Shown in pieces: positions 37,320 through 47,054 of a stretch of 64,000 nt of DNA. The position numbers and the translations under genes are program-made. This stretch comes from Enterococcus sp. BWB1-3. Its GTDB lineage: Bacteria; Bacillota; Bacilli; Lactobacillales; Enterococcaceae. The notes beneath the pieces were generated by a model, which saw only the letters and a list, made by a program, of their open reading frames with translations, was not told where the DNA came from and did no database searches. Positions within the stretch are counted from its first letter, which is position 1. Every line of letters begins with the position of its first letter. Location of the stretch: positions 153,944-217,943 of the forward strand of contig NZ_JADOEP010000005.1 in assembly GCF_016745275.1 (NCBI RefSeq). The letters are read 5' to 3'.

Positions 37320-38201
37320 ATGTACGGAGAAATAATAAAGAAAATTCGAAAAAACAAAGGGTATACTCAAAAAGAAGTGTACACAGGGGTTGTTTCTAAA
37401 ACGTTTTATAGTGATTTTGAGGCTGGGAAGTATTCAGTTGAAATTACGAAATTTCAAGAATTGATTAATAATTTAGGGATTTCCTATGAGGAGTTTGAGT
37501 ACTTTAGGAAACAAAACACGATAAATGAAGAGAAGCTTTTAGAGAATCAAATTGATGTGCTCTACAAGAATGGGAAGTTTGAAGAATTATATGAGCTTTA
37601 TGAACGATACCATAAGCATCAGAATACGGAAATGAGGCACTTGGCAATGAATGCCTATCTTCTGGTATTGATTACAAACGCAAACTTTTATAAATTTTCT
37701 CGAGAGCCATTTAATGAAATTTTATCTGAATTAGAGAATGCGAAAATGTGGACATTAAGAGAAATTAAACTAAGTAAATTAATTTTACTATCAATTTCAG
37801 AAAATGATAAGGATGAGGCAGAACAACTTTATAAACGTATTCTATCTGAATTGAAAAAATATAAAGAATTTAATAGTAAATTGTATTGTGAAGAAGTAGG
37901 TGATTTACATTTTAATAGAATTCAAAGTTTATTGATGATTAATGACATAGAGAGAGCCAGAGAAACTTTGTCTGTTTATAATGAGCTCATTAACCCGTCA
38001 GATAATTTACATTTGCTTGTTCAATTGGAGTTTATTAATAATTTGGTCGGTCTTTATTTAGATTTCTTTAGCTCTCAATCGAAGATGAAAGCATTATTAG
38101 ATACGCTGAATTTGATTCCCTCATCAGAATCGAAGTTCTATACTATTATTTTTCAGATACATCAGGAAAAAGCTAGAAATTATTATGAGAGATATAAGTA
38201 A
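37320..38201 (+). CDS. Rgg/GadR/MutR-family transcriptional regulator
   Basis: A 293-residue protein with an N-terminal XRE-type HTH (IIKKIRKNKGYTQKEVY...KTFYSDFEAGK) and a long helical, TPR-like C-terminal domain (70-290), the layout of Rgg regulators that bind short hydrophobic peptides. It starts at ATG right after GGAGAAAAA and is divergent from the CPBP protease. I found no obvious short hydrophobic pheromone gene next to it. It may control the protease or the biosynthetic genes. Confidence 0.75.
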   Translation: MYGEIIKKIRKNKGYTQKEVYTGVVSKTFYSDFEAGKYSVEITKFQELINNLGISYEEFEYFRKQNTINEEKLLENQIDVLYKNGKFEELYELYERYHKHQNTEMRHLAMNAYLLVLITNANFYKFSREPFNEILSELENAKMWTLREIKLSKLILLSISENDKDEAEQLYKRILSELKKYKEFNSKLYCEEVGDLHFNRIQSLLMINDIERARETLSVYNELINPSDNLHLLVQLEFINNLVGLYLDFFSSQSKMKALLDTLNLIPSSESKFYTIIFQIHQEKARNYYERYK

Positions 38202-38614
38202 ACGCAAGTCAAAATTTTTTTGATACTTAAGAAAGTGAAACAATTTTTATCATTGTTTTAAACTTTATTGGCTGAATATAGAGTAATTTGTAGCAGTAAA
38301 TTTTCCAAATATCATTCACTTACGATACGGGGAACCGTATCATAAATAGGGATATTTTTTTAGGAAAGATGGCTTGATATCGGGTTTTGATGAAGGTAAT
38401 CGCAGGGAAAAGGATACGGAGGTTTTTGTGAATCCGAAAAACCCTAATGAATATGGGATAAGAAATACATATAAAAAATGATTTTTGTTTTCTTTTGATA
38501 TTATAGAAAAGACTCTCGTTCTTATTAAATTATCAGCAAGAAATGTTTTATATTGGGATGTATTTTTTAAGTTAGAGGATATTGTTCTAGAGTTATTGGT
38601 AAGGAGATGATTAA
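38202..38614 (+). other. 413-bp gap with hairpin and gene remnant
   Basis: It contains a GATACGG-GGAA-CCGTATC hairpin (38324-38341), a remnant of coding sequence (separate entry) and an AT-rich stretch that leads to the next gene. No other supported gene. Confidence 0.5.
38350..38481 (+). pseudogene. remnant of a protein-coding gene, 3' end
   Basis: An open frame of 43 codons without a usable start, reading GFDEGNRREKDTEVFVNPKN and ending RNTYKK-stop. The charged, Asn/Pro-rich composition looks like genuine protein sequence and not random AT-rich DNA. It seems to be the end of a gene whose front was lost. No family was recognised. Confidence 0.35.
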
Positions 38615-39079
38615 GTGAAGAAAATAGTCAAAGTGTTTAAGTATTTGCTTCTGGTGACCATTTTACTAGTGATAACAAGCCCAGTTTTGGGAATTCCATT
38701 GATAAATAATATTGTTGTGTGGAGAATGGAAAGTGAATTGAAAAATATTCCAGTGCCGAAGGGAACGAAACAAATTCAACATAAGAGTATTGTAGGTAAG
38801 CTGAATGGAAACGGAAATGGGGTGGACTATTTAGCTACTTTAGTTGTGGAGAGCAGACAGAGTTTAAACGAACTACAAGCATATTATAAATCACACAATC
38901 AAGAAGTGGATATCATGAATCAAAAGAGTGATAGGTTTAACGGGAACCCCTTGGAGCGTGGTGAATTATTATATCAAAAATTAAGAGACAAAGCTGAATT
39001 TTCAAATTATTATACGATCTATTTTTATCGTTCAGCTAAGTTTGGCTCAATCCTTGAAAGTGATATTCGAGGACATTGA
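38615..39079 (+). CDS. small membrane-anchored protein of unknown function
   Basis: A 154-residue protein with a basic N-terminus and one hydrophobic segment (residues about 9-30; no lipobox Cys), then a soluble exported-looking domain. It starts at GTG with AAGGAG upstream. No family was recognised. It stands alone between the regulator region and an IS remnant. Confidence 0.6.
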   Translation: MKKIVKVFKYLLLVTILLVITSPVLGIPLINNIVVWRMESELKNIPVPKGTKQIQHKSIVGKLNGNGNGVDYLATLVVESRQSLNELQAYYKSHNQEVDIMNQKSDRFNGNPLERGELLYQKLRDKAEFSNYYTIYFYRSAKFGSILESDIRGH

Positions 39080-39183
39080 TAAGAGATACTGCTAGTAAGG
39101 GACAAAATTTTGTGTTTCAGTAATTGGGGCTATGATACACTTTACTTGACTATCAGTTACATTACCGGAAGGAATGAACTCTA

Positions 39184-40319
39184 TTGAGAAAAACATATGA
39201 TCGTGAATTTAAACTAAAGATTTCACAGAATCTCCTTGAGAAGAAGGTAACTACTAAGAGAATATCTGAAGAATACAACATCTCTCGTCCAACAATTTCC
39301 CGATGGGTTTCAGAATATCCTCGATACGGAAAAAATGTTTTTTTTGGGCAAGGAAAAAGATTACCTGATAAAGAAGATTTCTACATTCTTGAACAGGAAA
39401 ATAAACGGCTAACAGAGGAAAATGAAATTCTAAAAAAGTTCGACACGTTTGTGAAGCAAAAAAAGTAGTTCGTTTTGAGTTTGTTCACAAACATCATCAA
39501 CAATATTCAATTCAAACTTTGTGTAGGATTCTAAATGTAAGTAGGTAAGGATATTATTTATGGCGGAATCGGCGCCCAAGTAGGACTCAACTCCGCCATA
39601 ATTTTTTAAAAGAGAATATTAAGCGAGTGTTCTACGAATACAAGGGTCGATACGGATCTCCAAGAATCGCTCAACAATTTTACGATGAAGGAATCAAAAC
39701 CAATAAACGTGTTGTGGCTGTCCTTATGCACAAAAGGATTTCATCAACGCAACTCTTCTTATGGTAGAGGAAAAGCAATCGAAGAAACAGTAAAAGAAAA
39801 TTTATTGAATCGACAATTTGAATAGAGCCAAATCGATGCTGTTTGGGTGACGGATATTACTTATATTCCTTGTAATGACGGTCTCCTCTATTTGTCCACC
39901 TATATTAACTTGGCAACTCGTATTCCACATTGCTATATGGTGGATTCAACCATGAAAAAAGAAATTGTCGTCTATCCATTACACATTTATAAAGGAGAAT
40001 TGCCTACGGTAATTCATTCCGATAGAGGTAGCAATATCGGTCTCTTATCCATCAAGAGCTGTTGACCGACCACCACATCACACATTCAATGAGCCAATCT
40101 GGGACTCCTGTTGACAATGCAGTAATCGAATCATTTCATCGATCGATCAAACGAGAATTAATCGAACCCAACAAGCATAAAAGTAAAATAGAGATGAAGG
40201 TGTTAATCCAAGATTATTTAGAAGACTACTATCCAAACAAAAGAATCTATACAAAATTTATGATGACTCCTCGACAATTTGAGGCGAAGAAAATAAGTAA
40301 TCTAACCGACTTTAACTAA
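39184..40319 (+). pseudogene. decayed IS3-family transposase (OrfA intact, OrfB broken)
   Basis: OrfA (39184-39468, TTG start, GGAAGGAA upstream) is complete: HTH NISRPTISRWVSEYP and a C-terminal zipper, with CTA AAA AAG at its end as frameshift site. OrfB is broken by several stops and frameshifts; recognisable pieces are RYGSPRIAQQFYDEG, AVWVTDITYIPCNDG with the first catalytic D, VIHSDRGS with the second, and NAVIESFHRSIKRE with the E. The element is dead and distinct from the intact IS3 copy at 19.8-21.0 kb. Confidence 0.8.
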
Positions 40320-40475
40320 ACTATTGCAGGTCCCCCTCCTGTGTATTTTTTTTATTTTACACACCTTATTTTTTCTGTCTAGTCTAGCCGATCCAGAGTT
40401 TTACTAAGAAAAAAAGACTAAGTTTGAACTAAATAAATCGGAGCTGAGTATTATTTAAGTTTCCATGTATTGAAA

Positions 40476-41804
40476 TTATCCAGCTATTTGGTCTTTAAAA
40501 CTTTCTGATTTTAAGGTAGTTAGTTCTTTTAACGGTCTAGTTTTAAAACCATAGTTTATCGTTCCATCCCAAAATTCTGTTGATAATTTTTTGTTTGAAG
40601 GTGTCCAATAGAACATTTGGTCATCAGGAGCAATGTTTAAATCTATTGTATTTTTTTTAGTTACAATCAAATCAAATTCAATTCGGCTATTCATAAAATA
40701 CCGAATAATTTCTTCAAGCGTATTGAAGGAATTAGTTTCTATTTTTTGAATAGGAAAACTGGATGTAACTGATTTATTTACGTGGTTTTCGGTCCAAGAC
40801 CATAATGTGTACATGGCTTTTTTTTCAATAAGTGCCACTTCATTCAACAAATTCTCTATTTCACTGAAAGCCTGTTTTAAAGAAGCTGAGTGAATATCTA
40901 TGGAAGCAATTTCTTTTGATACATTTTTCCACTTTTTTTGAGCAATCTTATATAAACCAATAATTTTTTTAAGAATTATTGCTTCTTCCGGATAAAGAGA
41001 CGCTACTTTTTTTAAAAATTTTATATAGTCTCTTCTATAAAGACCGCCATTTCCAGCAAGGATACAGAAGTAATAGAAGAGCTTTTTATTTTTTTCCAGA
41101 TGTTCTTTTTCTGACAAGATATGTTTCAATTCTTGAGACATGTGATCGAGACCATTTACCCCTTTACTCTCCCAATTAGACAGAAGAAATAGCTCTGCTG
41201 TGTGGTGGATAGCCTCTAAAATCATTTGCTTAGACAACGGAGCCATGTTACTTTGTTTAGTCATATTATAGTAAAAAATTCGGCCTTCAGAAGGATAAAA
41301 GACATTGGTGTCTTTTGGATAGACTGCACAAAGAAAATCTGAAATAGACAGTTTTCTCATTTTGAAACTGAAATTATCATAAAAGTAAACAAACTCAGAA
41401 TCTATTTTATGAACCGTTACATAATGATTTACATTACTTTCTTTTACATATGAAAATAATTCTTTGCTTTGAGGATCCTTCATATATTCTCTTACAGAGA
41501 TTTCAATAATTGCAGACGAGTGGTCATTGAGAATAGTTGATAGAGTAGCAAGATAGTTTTCCTCCTCAGCCAAAATAATACTGATCTCCCTGTTTAGCAA
41601 CGTAGAGAGTGTAAATATTCCCTGGTGGGTTGAACCTAGTGCTGAAAAGGTCCATCCGGATTGGGGCAGATTGGTGTAATTATACATGAAACTAAAACTT
41701 TGACTAATCCCAAAGAGAAGTTCATCTGTGATTGATGGATTATTTTGAGCAAGAAGATTACTGAATGATGCAATATAGCACGAGCTGTGCATTGAGTGTT
41801 TCAT
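40476..41804 (-). CDS. BtrH-related acyltransferase-like protein, paralogue 1
   Basis: A 442-residue protein with the layout of butirosin BtrH-type proteins: N-terminal Cys-containing segment HSSCYIASFSNLLAQ, an ELLFGISQSFSFMY segment, a central His in NHYVTVHKI, and a C-terminal DUF4872-like part with GNGGLYRRDYIKFLKKVA. BtrH transfers an acyl group from an ACP to an amine. The Cys and His are present, so it may be active. It is divergent from the polyketide operon and forms a pair with the FAD protein upstream (14 bp apart). Confidence 0.65.
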   Translation of the reverse strand: MKHSMHSSCYIASFSNLLAQNNPSITDELLFGISQSFSFMYNYTNLPQSGWTFSALGSTHQGIFTLSTLLNREISIILAEEENYLATLSTILNDHSSAIIEISVREYMKDPQSKELFSYVKESNVNHYVTVHKIDSEFVYFYDNFSFKMRKLSISDFLCAVYPKDTNVFYPSEGRIFYYNMTKQSNMAPLSKQMILEAIHHTAELFLLSNWESKGVNGLDHMSQELKHILSEKEHLEKNKKLFYYFCILAGNGGLYRRDYIKFLKKVASLYPEEAIILKKIIGLYKIAQKKWKNVSKEIASIDIHSASLKQAFSEIENLLNEVALIEKKAMYTLWSWTENHVNKSVTSSFPIQKIETNSFNTLEEIIRYFMNSRIEFDLIVTKKNTIDLNIAPDDQMFYWTPSNKKLSTEFWDGTINYGFKTRPLKELTTLKSESFKDQIAG

Positions 41805-41818
41805 TGAATGCCCCCCAT

Positions 41819-43294
41819 TTATTCTTGATACTGATAGGTTTCTTTATTGTCCAGCGATAAAATATGATTGGCTGCACGGATACCTTCTTTCACTGCACCA
41901 TATGTACCGCCGGCGATCGATGTCCATTGGCTGCAGAAAAATAGATTTTTAATGCTGGTATTGGTAGTTTCATGTCTTTGACTACTGATGACAAATTCTT
42001 GTTTTTTTTCAAAACCATACATGGAACCTTTTCGATTGTGAGTATAGCGCTCATAGGTTAACGGTGTCGCAGAAGCCTTACAGATAACTTTAGTTTCATC
42101 AATAATTGGAAAATACTCTTTTAGAAGAGCGATGAAAAGCTCTTCAATTTCTTTTTTTACATCTTTATAAATGCCGTGTGTTTGACATTCTTTCATAAAA
42201 TCAAAATTCATAGCAAAACCTAAACATAGCTGTGACTTATTTTCAGGCGTACTTTTTGAATCTTTGGAATATAGGAAAGAAACCATTAAAAATTCTGTTT
42301 CTACAGGAATTTTTTGCTGGGCCACTTTGCTGTAAAAAGTTCGGTCACCGATGTAAATGCTGTGATAGGTTTCGCTGATCCCCAACGACTCAAAAGGTTG
42401 ATCTAGTCCTAACCAGATACCAAAACTAGAACTGGAAGGAATAAAATCATTTCTAAGTTTTGGGTTCCAATATTGTTCATTATTTAAACGATAAAAATTG
42501 TTATAGTCGTTCGCCCAAACCACATAATCAAAATTAGAATATGTTTCTCCATTTTTGAATTGAAGCTCTGTCAATGATCCATCATCTATCAGTGTGGCAC
42601 TCACTTCTTTTCTCCGATGAATAGTCCCTTCAAACTGCAAAAATAATGTTTCTAAATCTGCAATTACTTGTTTGCCCCCGCCAAAGACCATCTTATTTTC
42701 AGGAGTATCCTTTCCAACACAAAGAGTAGCAGGGATTGTGATTGCTGACATGTCTGCGGTTAAGTCAAATAAGGCATAAAAAACATTTGCGAATAGAGCA
42801 TCTTCTCCAAAGAATTCAATAAGAACAGTTTCGATTGTTCGTTTTGTGAATATCAGGTATTCTTTCAAACGTTCTACAGAAATAGATAAAATGTTCCCGC
42901 CAGATTGATCAATTTCGTTGAGAATATCTAATACATCATTCATTTTTTCTTTGAATTGTTCCACATTGACACGTTGGTGGGGGAACTCTCTTCTGAGGAC
43001 ATTCAACAGGTCATCATCAATTAGAATTTTGCGATCATTAATATGGTATTGCATATAATAATATAAGAAATTGTCATAGGTTAAATCTAATACTTGATCG
43101 AGGATCGTATAGACAGTGGAAGGAAAACGATAAACAGAGGTATGAAAAGTAAAGCCTTTTTTCTCAAATCCATCGCCATATCCGCCAAGAACAGAATGTT
43201 TTTCAAATAATTCCACGTTGTATCCTTGTTTTGCCAGTAATGCAGCACAGGTCAATCCTGAATACCCACTGCCAATAACAGCTATTTTTTTCAT
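41819..43294 (-). CDS. CrtI/phytoene dehydrogenase-like FAD oxidoreductase 1
   Basis: A 491-residue flavoprotein. The N-terminal FAD site is intact: VIGSGYSGLTCAALLAKQGYNVELFEKHSVLGG, with the ribose-binding Glu. The C-terminus has the second nucleotide-associated patch GTYGAVKEGIRAAN. This family oxidises or desaturates polyene and carotenoid chains or catalyses carotenoid isomerisation. Here it sits beside polyketide genes and may act on the polyene acyl chain. AGAAGGT precedes the ATG; the transcript starts from the large divergent gap toward the ACP gene. Confidence 0.75.
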   Translation of the reverse strand: MKKIAVIGSGYSGLTCAALLAKQGYNVELFEKHSVLGGYGDGFEKKGFTFHTSVYRFPSTVYTILDQVLDLTYDNFLYYYMQYHINDRKILIDDDLLNVLRREFPHQRVNVEQFKEKMNDVLDILNEIDQSGGNILSISVERLKEYLIFTKRTIETVLIEFFGEDALFANVFYALFDLTADMSAITIPATLCVGKDTPENKMVFGGGKQVIADLETLFLQFEGTIHRRKEVSATLIDDGSLTELQFKNGETYSNFDYVVWANDYNNFYRLNNEQYWNPKLRNDFIPSSSSFGIWLGLDQPFESLGISETYHSIYIGDRTFYSKVAQQKIPVETEFLMVSFLYSKDSKSTPENKSQLCLGFAMNFDFMKECQTHGIYKDVKKEIEELFIALLKEYFPIIDETKVICKASATPLTYERYTHNRKGSMYGFEKKQEFVISSQRHETTNTSIKNLFFCSQWTSIAGGTYGAVKEGIRAANHILSLDNKETYQYQE

Positions 43295-43876
43295 TTATAA
43301 GTAACCTTCTTTCGTTTGCTGTTTATAGAAATAGTATCTATGAAAGTGAAATAGAATGTTTTGATAAATCATAAAACACGGTTTTCTTATCAAATTTGAG
43401 TCTATTTTATTCGATTAGAACAGAAATGACAGAGTTATTGTGAATGAAGGATATTGAGTACAGAAGTTGTTCGTATCGAAAAAATGATTTATTTGACTTT
43501 TATTTATATTAGGTAAATAAGTTTTTGTTCCTACCATTTATTAGGATTCTAACTATCTGCAATATAGTTCAAAAAGTGATGTTGCGAACGCCGACTTCAT
43601 ATTTTGAAAAAATTTTTTTCTATTTAATCATCTGCTTGATGTGTGTTGCTGCAATTTTTGTTATTTTATATAGCTTCAATGAGCTACGTGGTAAAGGAAA
43701 CGACGAAAAAGATAGCAAAAGTGCTGTTGTTCGTGGAGAAAAAAAGCAAAAATGTATGATTTGGACGATTGTATGAAAAACCGCATTGTAGTGGTCCATT
43801 TGGCGATATAGTTAATGCAACAAATACATGGTGTTAACCATTATTTGAAAAAATAGATTTATTGGAGGAATTTGAG
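43295..43876. promoter_or_regulatory. 582-bp divergent control region of the polyketide cluster
   Basis: This gap separates the minus-strand FAD/BtrH pair from the plus-strand ACP operon and must hold both promoters. Visible items: direct repeats ACAGAGTT (43429) and ACAGAAGTT (43460), 31 bp apart, possible activator sites, and a small membrane-peptide frame (separate entry). No -35/-10 pair is compelling. Confidence 0.4.
43579..43776 (+). CDS. possible 65-residue membrane peptide ending in CMIWTIV
   Basis: An ATG frame with an N-terminal polar part, one hydrophobic segment (IFFYLIICLMCVAAIFVILY), a charged middle and KKQKCMIWTIV at the C-terminus. There is no good ribosome site, which lowers confidence. 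A membrane segment followed by a short Cys-containing hydrophobic end might suggest a processed peptide, but there is no AgrD-type acidic tail. It may be non-coding. Confidence 0.3.
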   Translation: MLRTPTSYFEKIFFYLIICLMCVAAIFVILYSFNELRGKGNDEKDSKSAVVRGEKKQKCMIWTIV

Positions 43877-44176
43877 ATGACAGAACAAAACGTAAAGGTA
43901 GCAAAGGAAAGTTTGGAAATGAAAGTATTAGAAATGATTATTGACAAATTGGATCTTGATGATGTAGATGTAGAAAATTTTGATTTCGATGCTCCGATTT
44001 TTGAATCTTATTCTGATGAAGAAGTTGGTTTAGGCTTGGATTCAGTTGATGCTTTAGAATTAGTTGTGGGATTGAACGAAGTATTTGAACTGAAAGTAAG
44101 CGATGAAGACATGGCGATTTTCCGAAGTGTTCAAAGTATTGCTGATTATGTAAGAGAAGAAAAAGGAATGGAATAA
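43877..44176 (+). CDS. acyl carrier protein of the polyketide/fatty-acid-like cluster
   Basis: A 99-residue, very acidic helical protein. The phosphopantetheine site is the Ser in GLDSVDALELVVGL (near residue 60), a standard ACP motif. There is an unusually long acidic loop (DDVDVENFDFDAP) before it. ATG 43877 was chosen with GGAGG about nine bases upstream. It carries the growing chain for the ketosynthase, reductase and dehydratase that follow. One base separates its stop from the ketosynthase start. Confidence 0.9.
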   Translation: MTEQNVKVAKESLEMKVLEMIIDKLDLDDVDVENFDFDAPIFESYSDEEVGLGLDSVDALELVVGLNEVFELKVSDEDMAIFRSVQSIADYVREEKGME

Positions 44177-44177
44177 T

Positions 44178-45383
44178 ATGACGAAACATCGAGTAGTTGT
44201 AACCGGCATCGGCGTTATTTGCGCAAATGGTGATAATAAAGATGAATTTTTTGAAAATACTATAAATGGTGTAAGTGGATTGAAGGAATGTTCATTATTT
44301 GATGGTTCAAAGCTTAGTACGTCCTTTGTAGGTGAAATTGAACGGGAGATGCCATATCTTACTACAAGTTCTGATGAACCTGAAAGAATTGATTATATCG
44401 TTAAAAATTCTGTAGAAGAGCTACTGGAAGATAGTGGGTTAACAAAAGAAAATATTCAGCAAATGGAAGATCGAGCGTGTCTTTCATTTGCCACTTCTTT
44501 GGCATCTAATGGCCGGATTCTTGGATATGTGAATGACAAAGAAAATGGCAAGAAAAATGCAGACTGGTTAGTTAAGATTCCTCAATTTGTTTCAACAATC
44601 AAAGAAGAAACAGGTGTAGAAGGTGGCTGTTATACAACCCTGTCAGCTTGTGCAGCAGGAACAACAGCAGCTGGGATTGCTTTTGATTTAATCCAACAAG
44701 AAAATGCTGATTTGGTCATTGTTGGTGGAGCAGATCCAATGACGGAGTTTTCTAATTATGGTTTTCATGCACTACGTTCGTTGAGTAATAATCAGTGTCG
44801 CCCATTCGATAAACAGCGAGATGGTATCAATATTGGTGAAGGCGGAGCTTTTTTCACTTTTGAGACATTAGAAAATGCGAAAAAAAGAGGCGCTAAAATT
44901 TATGGTGAAGTTTTAGGCTATGGAATTAATAATGATGCTTATCATATTACTAGTCCAGATCCTAAGGGAGTTGGAGCTACGGCTTCTATGAATATGGCGG
45001 TAAAAGATCATCCATATGTGTTGGATAAAATTAACTATGTGAATGCTCACGGTACAGGAACAAAATTGAATGATGTCATGGAGGCTGGAGCCGTTGATCG
45101 ATTTTTTGAAAAATCTCAAAAACAGCTGTATGTATCATCAAATAAATCAATGATTGGTCATTGTTTGGCTGCCGCTGGTGCATTGGAATTGGCTTCAACA
45201 ATGTTATCGATTCATCATCAAATCGTACCACCGACAATTCGGTTGGAAGATAAACTGGACGAGTGTGGAGCGAATCATTTCAACACTTCTAAGGAAGAAC
45301 TGGTTGTAGATTATGCACTCTCTAATTCATTTGCATTTGCTGGCAATACAGCAAGTATCTTTGTAGGAAGAGTTCATGAATAA
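44178..45383 (+). CDS. ketosynthase (KS-alpha, FabF-like), active
   Basis: A 401-residue beta-ketoacyl synthase that condenses malonyl-ACP with the growing chain. The catalytic triad is intact: Cys158 in LSACAAGTTAAG, His in NAHGTGTKLND, and His in SNKSMIGHCLAAAGALE with its Lys. It starts one base after the ACP gene. A second, Cys-less KS-like protein is found 4 kb downstream and probably pairs with it, as in type II polyketide KS/chain-length-factor heterodimers. The next gene overlaps it by eight bases. Confidence 0.92.
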   Translation: MTKHRVVVTGIGVICANGDNKDEFFENTINGVSGLKECSLFDGSKLSTSFVGEIEREMPYLTTSSDEPERIDYIVKNSVEELLEDSGLTKENIQQMEDRACLSFATSLASNGRILGYVNDKENGKKNADWLVKIPQFVSTIKEETGVEGGCYTTLSACAAGTTAAGIAFDLIQQENADLVIVGGADPMTEFSNYGFHALRSLSNNQCRPFDKQRDGINIGEGGAFFTFETLENAKKRGAKIYGEVLGYGINNDAYHITSPDPKGVGATASMNMAVKDHPYVLDKINYVNAHGTGTKLNDVMEAGAVDRFFEKSQKQLYVSSNKSMIGHCLAAAGALELASTMLSIHHQIVPPTIRLEDKLDECGANHFNTSKEELVVDYALSNSFAFAGNTASIFVGRVHE

Positions 45384-46602
45384 GCGCATTGGAATTATTG
45401 GCAATAATCTGTCAGGTGATTTAGCTGCGTCATTGTTGAAGAAGAAATACGAGGTCCTTCGCTTTACTGACCAGATCGAGGATGTATCTGTGTACCCTTT
45501 TTTTGGAAATGATTTAAAAACAGGGATCATGAAACAGTTTTTTGAAGACACTGTTGAGGACTCACTAGAAATAAGAAAAAACGCTGTTCAGCTATCCATT
45601 GTATTAGATAAAGAAGAATATGTGTATGAGATGAACATTCAGAGTTTTCAAAAAAAATTAGAAAATGATTTTCCGAAAGAGGTAGAAGGAATTAATTATT
45701 TCTTTTCAGAAATAGAACGAATAGGAATTGAGTGGTCTGAATTTATTACAAGCAGATTTGATGGGAAGAAAGTAAAATTTTCTGCTTCTGCAAAATATTA
45801 CAATAAAAATGTTGAGGAAGTAATTGAGTATATTGGTATTCAAGATCCGACATTTATCAGGATTATAAAAACGCTTATACCAGTTAAAGAAGTTACATTT
45901 TCTGTTTTTGCAGGATATCTCTATACTCAATTCTTTGATATTTGTGCGTTACCATTTGATGCTTTGGCGTATTGTCAGAAAGTAGGTAAACAATCCTCAG
46001 AGCAAAGAATAGTTCATGATATATCAGAGTTGAAGATAGAAAAGTTTTCAAATGATACGGCTGAATTTGAAGAAACTATGGATGCCGTTATTGATTTGAG
46101 ACAGGTTACTAAAAGTAGTGAAAATTCAATCAAAGTCGGATATTTATCCCCTCAGATAACGTTGGCTTCGGATACGTTATATCTGATAAATCAGGGAGAT
46201 CAAATCATCACGAAGGTCTGGAACAGTCAACTACTAAATTACAATGCTCCATCTCAATGGTGTTTTGAAGGAGTCTCTTATAATCGAGAAACTATTTCCA
46301 TGGGTCAAGTAGAAGAATGTTTGACACCTTTTGTGACAAGTAGCAGCGAAACTGAGGTCGTAGATGATTCAAAAATAAATCAAAGGTTTGACGTAGTCAA
46401 TGGTGCAGGATACGCATGGGCATTTAGCAAAAAAGAGTCGCTCAAAGATCCTACTAATTTAATTAGAAAACATACTTCTACAGATTTTAGCTGTACTCAT
46501 TGGGGATTTGCCTGGTTTTCAGCAGCCTATCACATTTTGAACGTTGTGGATAATCAAATGAATTTTACATCCGATAGATACAAAATCAGTGAAATGAGGT
46601 GA
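45376..46602 (+). CDS. degenerate CrtI-like FAD protein
   Basis: A 408-residue protein with a GIIGNNLSGDLAASLLKKKYEVL start, which resembles the FAD-binding beta-alpha-beta unit, but the second Gly of GxGxxG is Asn and the ribose-binding acid at the end of strand 2 is absent (RFTDQ instead of FEK). FAD binding is therefore doubtful. C-terminal residues SCTHWGFAWFSAAYHILN mirror the end of the intact family members. It may be a non-catalytic partner of one of the two intact FAD proteins in the cluster. It overlaps the KS stop. Confidence 0.55.
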   Translation: MNKRIGIIGNNLSGDLAASLLKKKYEVLRFTDQIEDVSVYPFFGNDLKTGIMKQFFEDTVEDSLEIRKNAVQLSIVLDKEEYVYEMNIQSFQKKLENDFPKEVEGINYFFSEIERIGIEWSEFITSRFDGKKVKFSASAKYYNKNVEEVIEYIGIQDPTFIRIIKTLIPVKEVTFSVFAGYLYTQFFDICALPFDALAYCQKVGKQSSEQRIVHDISELKIEKFSNDTAEFEETMDAVIDLRQVTKSSENSIKVGYLSPQITLASDTLYLINQGDQIITKVWNSQLLNYNAPSQWCFEGVSYNRETISMGQVEECLTPFVTSSSETEVVDDSKINQRFDVVNGAGYAWAFSKKESLKDPTNLIRKHTSTDFSCTHWGFAWFSAAYHILNVVDNQMNFTSDRYKISEMR

Positions 46603-46607
46603 AAAGG

Positions 46608-47054
46608 ATGAATTATGAATATAGAAATCAAGTTCGTTTCAGAGATACTGATGGTTATGGGATTGTTCATCACAGCAACTATTTCTGCTACTTTGAAGAA
46701 GCTAGAATGGCTTTTTCAAGAAATATATTAGGATTTAGTGGCGATATGTTGAATGGACGAGCGTTAAAATTTCCGGTAATCGAAGCCACATGTAAGTATC
46801 GTCAGGCGGTTCAGTATAATTTTGAGAAAACACTGATTCAATTGGAATTTTCTATTATAAATAATTGCAAAGTCCGATTTACCTATAAGATGAAATCAGC
46901 TTCTGGGAAAGTCATCGCAACAGGTGAAACGATTCATGCCATGGTAGACGATCAAGAACAACTACTTTTAAGTGTTCCAAAGTGGATAATGGAAAGAATC
47001 GAAGCTTATGAAAGAGGTGAAATTGGTGAAAAGATGTTTTCCACGTTTAAGTAA
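46608..47054 (+). CDS. 4HBT-type (YbgC-like) acyl thioesterase
   Basis: A 148-residue hot-dog-fold protein with RFRDTDGYGIVHHSNYFCYFEEARMAF, the signature of 4-hydroxybenzoyl-CoA thioesterases (catalytic Asp and HSNYF). It would release the chain from ACP or CoA, or edit stalled intermediates. ATG 46608 was chosen with GAGGTGAAAAGG upstream. Its last codons overlap the next gene by about 29 bases, suggesting coupling. Confidence 0.85.
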   Translation: MNYEYRNQVRFRDTDGYGIVHHSNYFCYFEEARMAFSRNILGFSGDMLNGRALKFPVIEATCKYRQAVQYNFEKTLIQLEFSIINNCKVRFTYKMKSASGKVIATGETIHAMVDDQEQLLLSVPKWIMERIEAYERGEIGEKMFSTFK

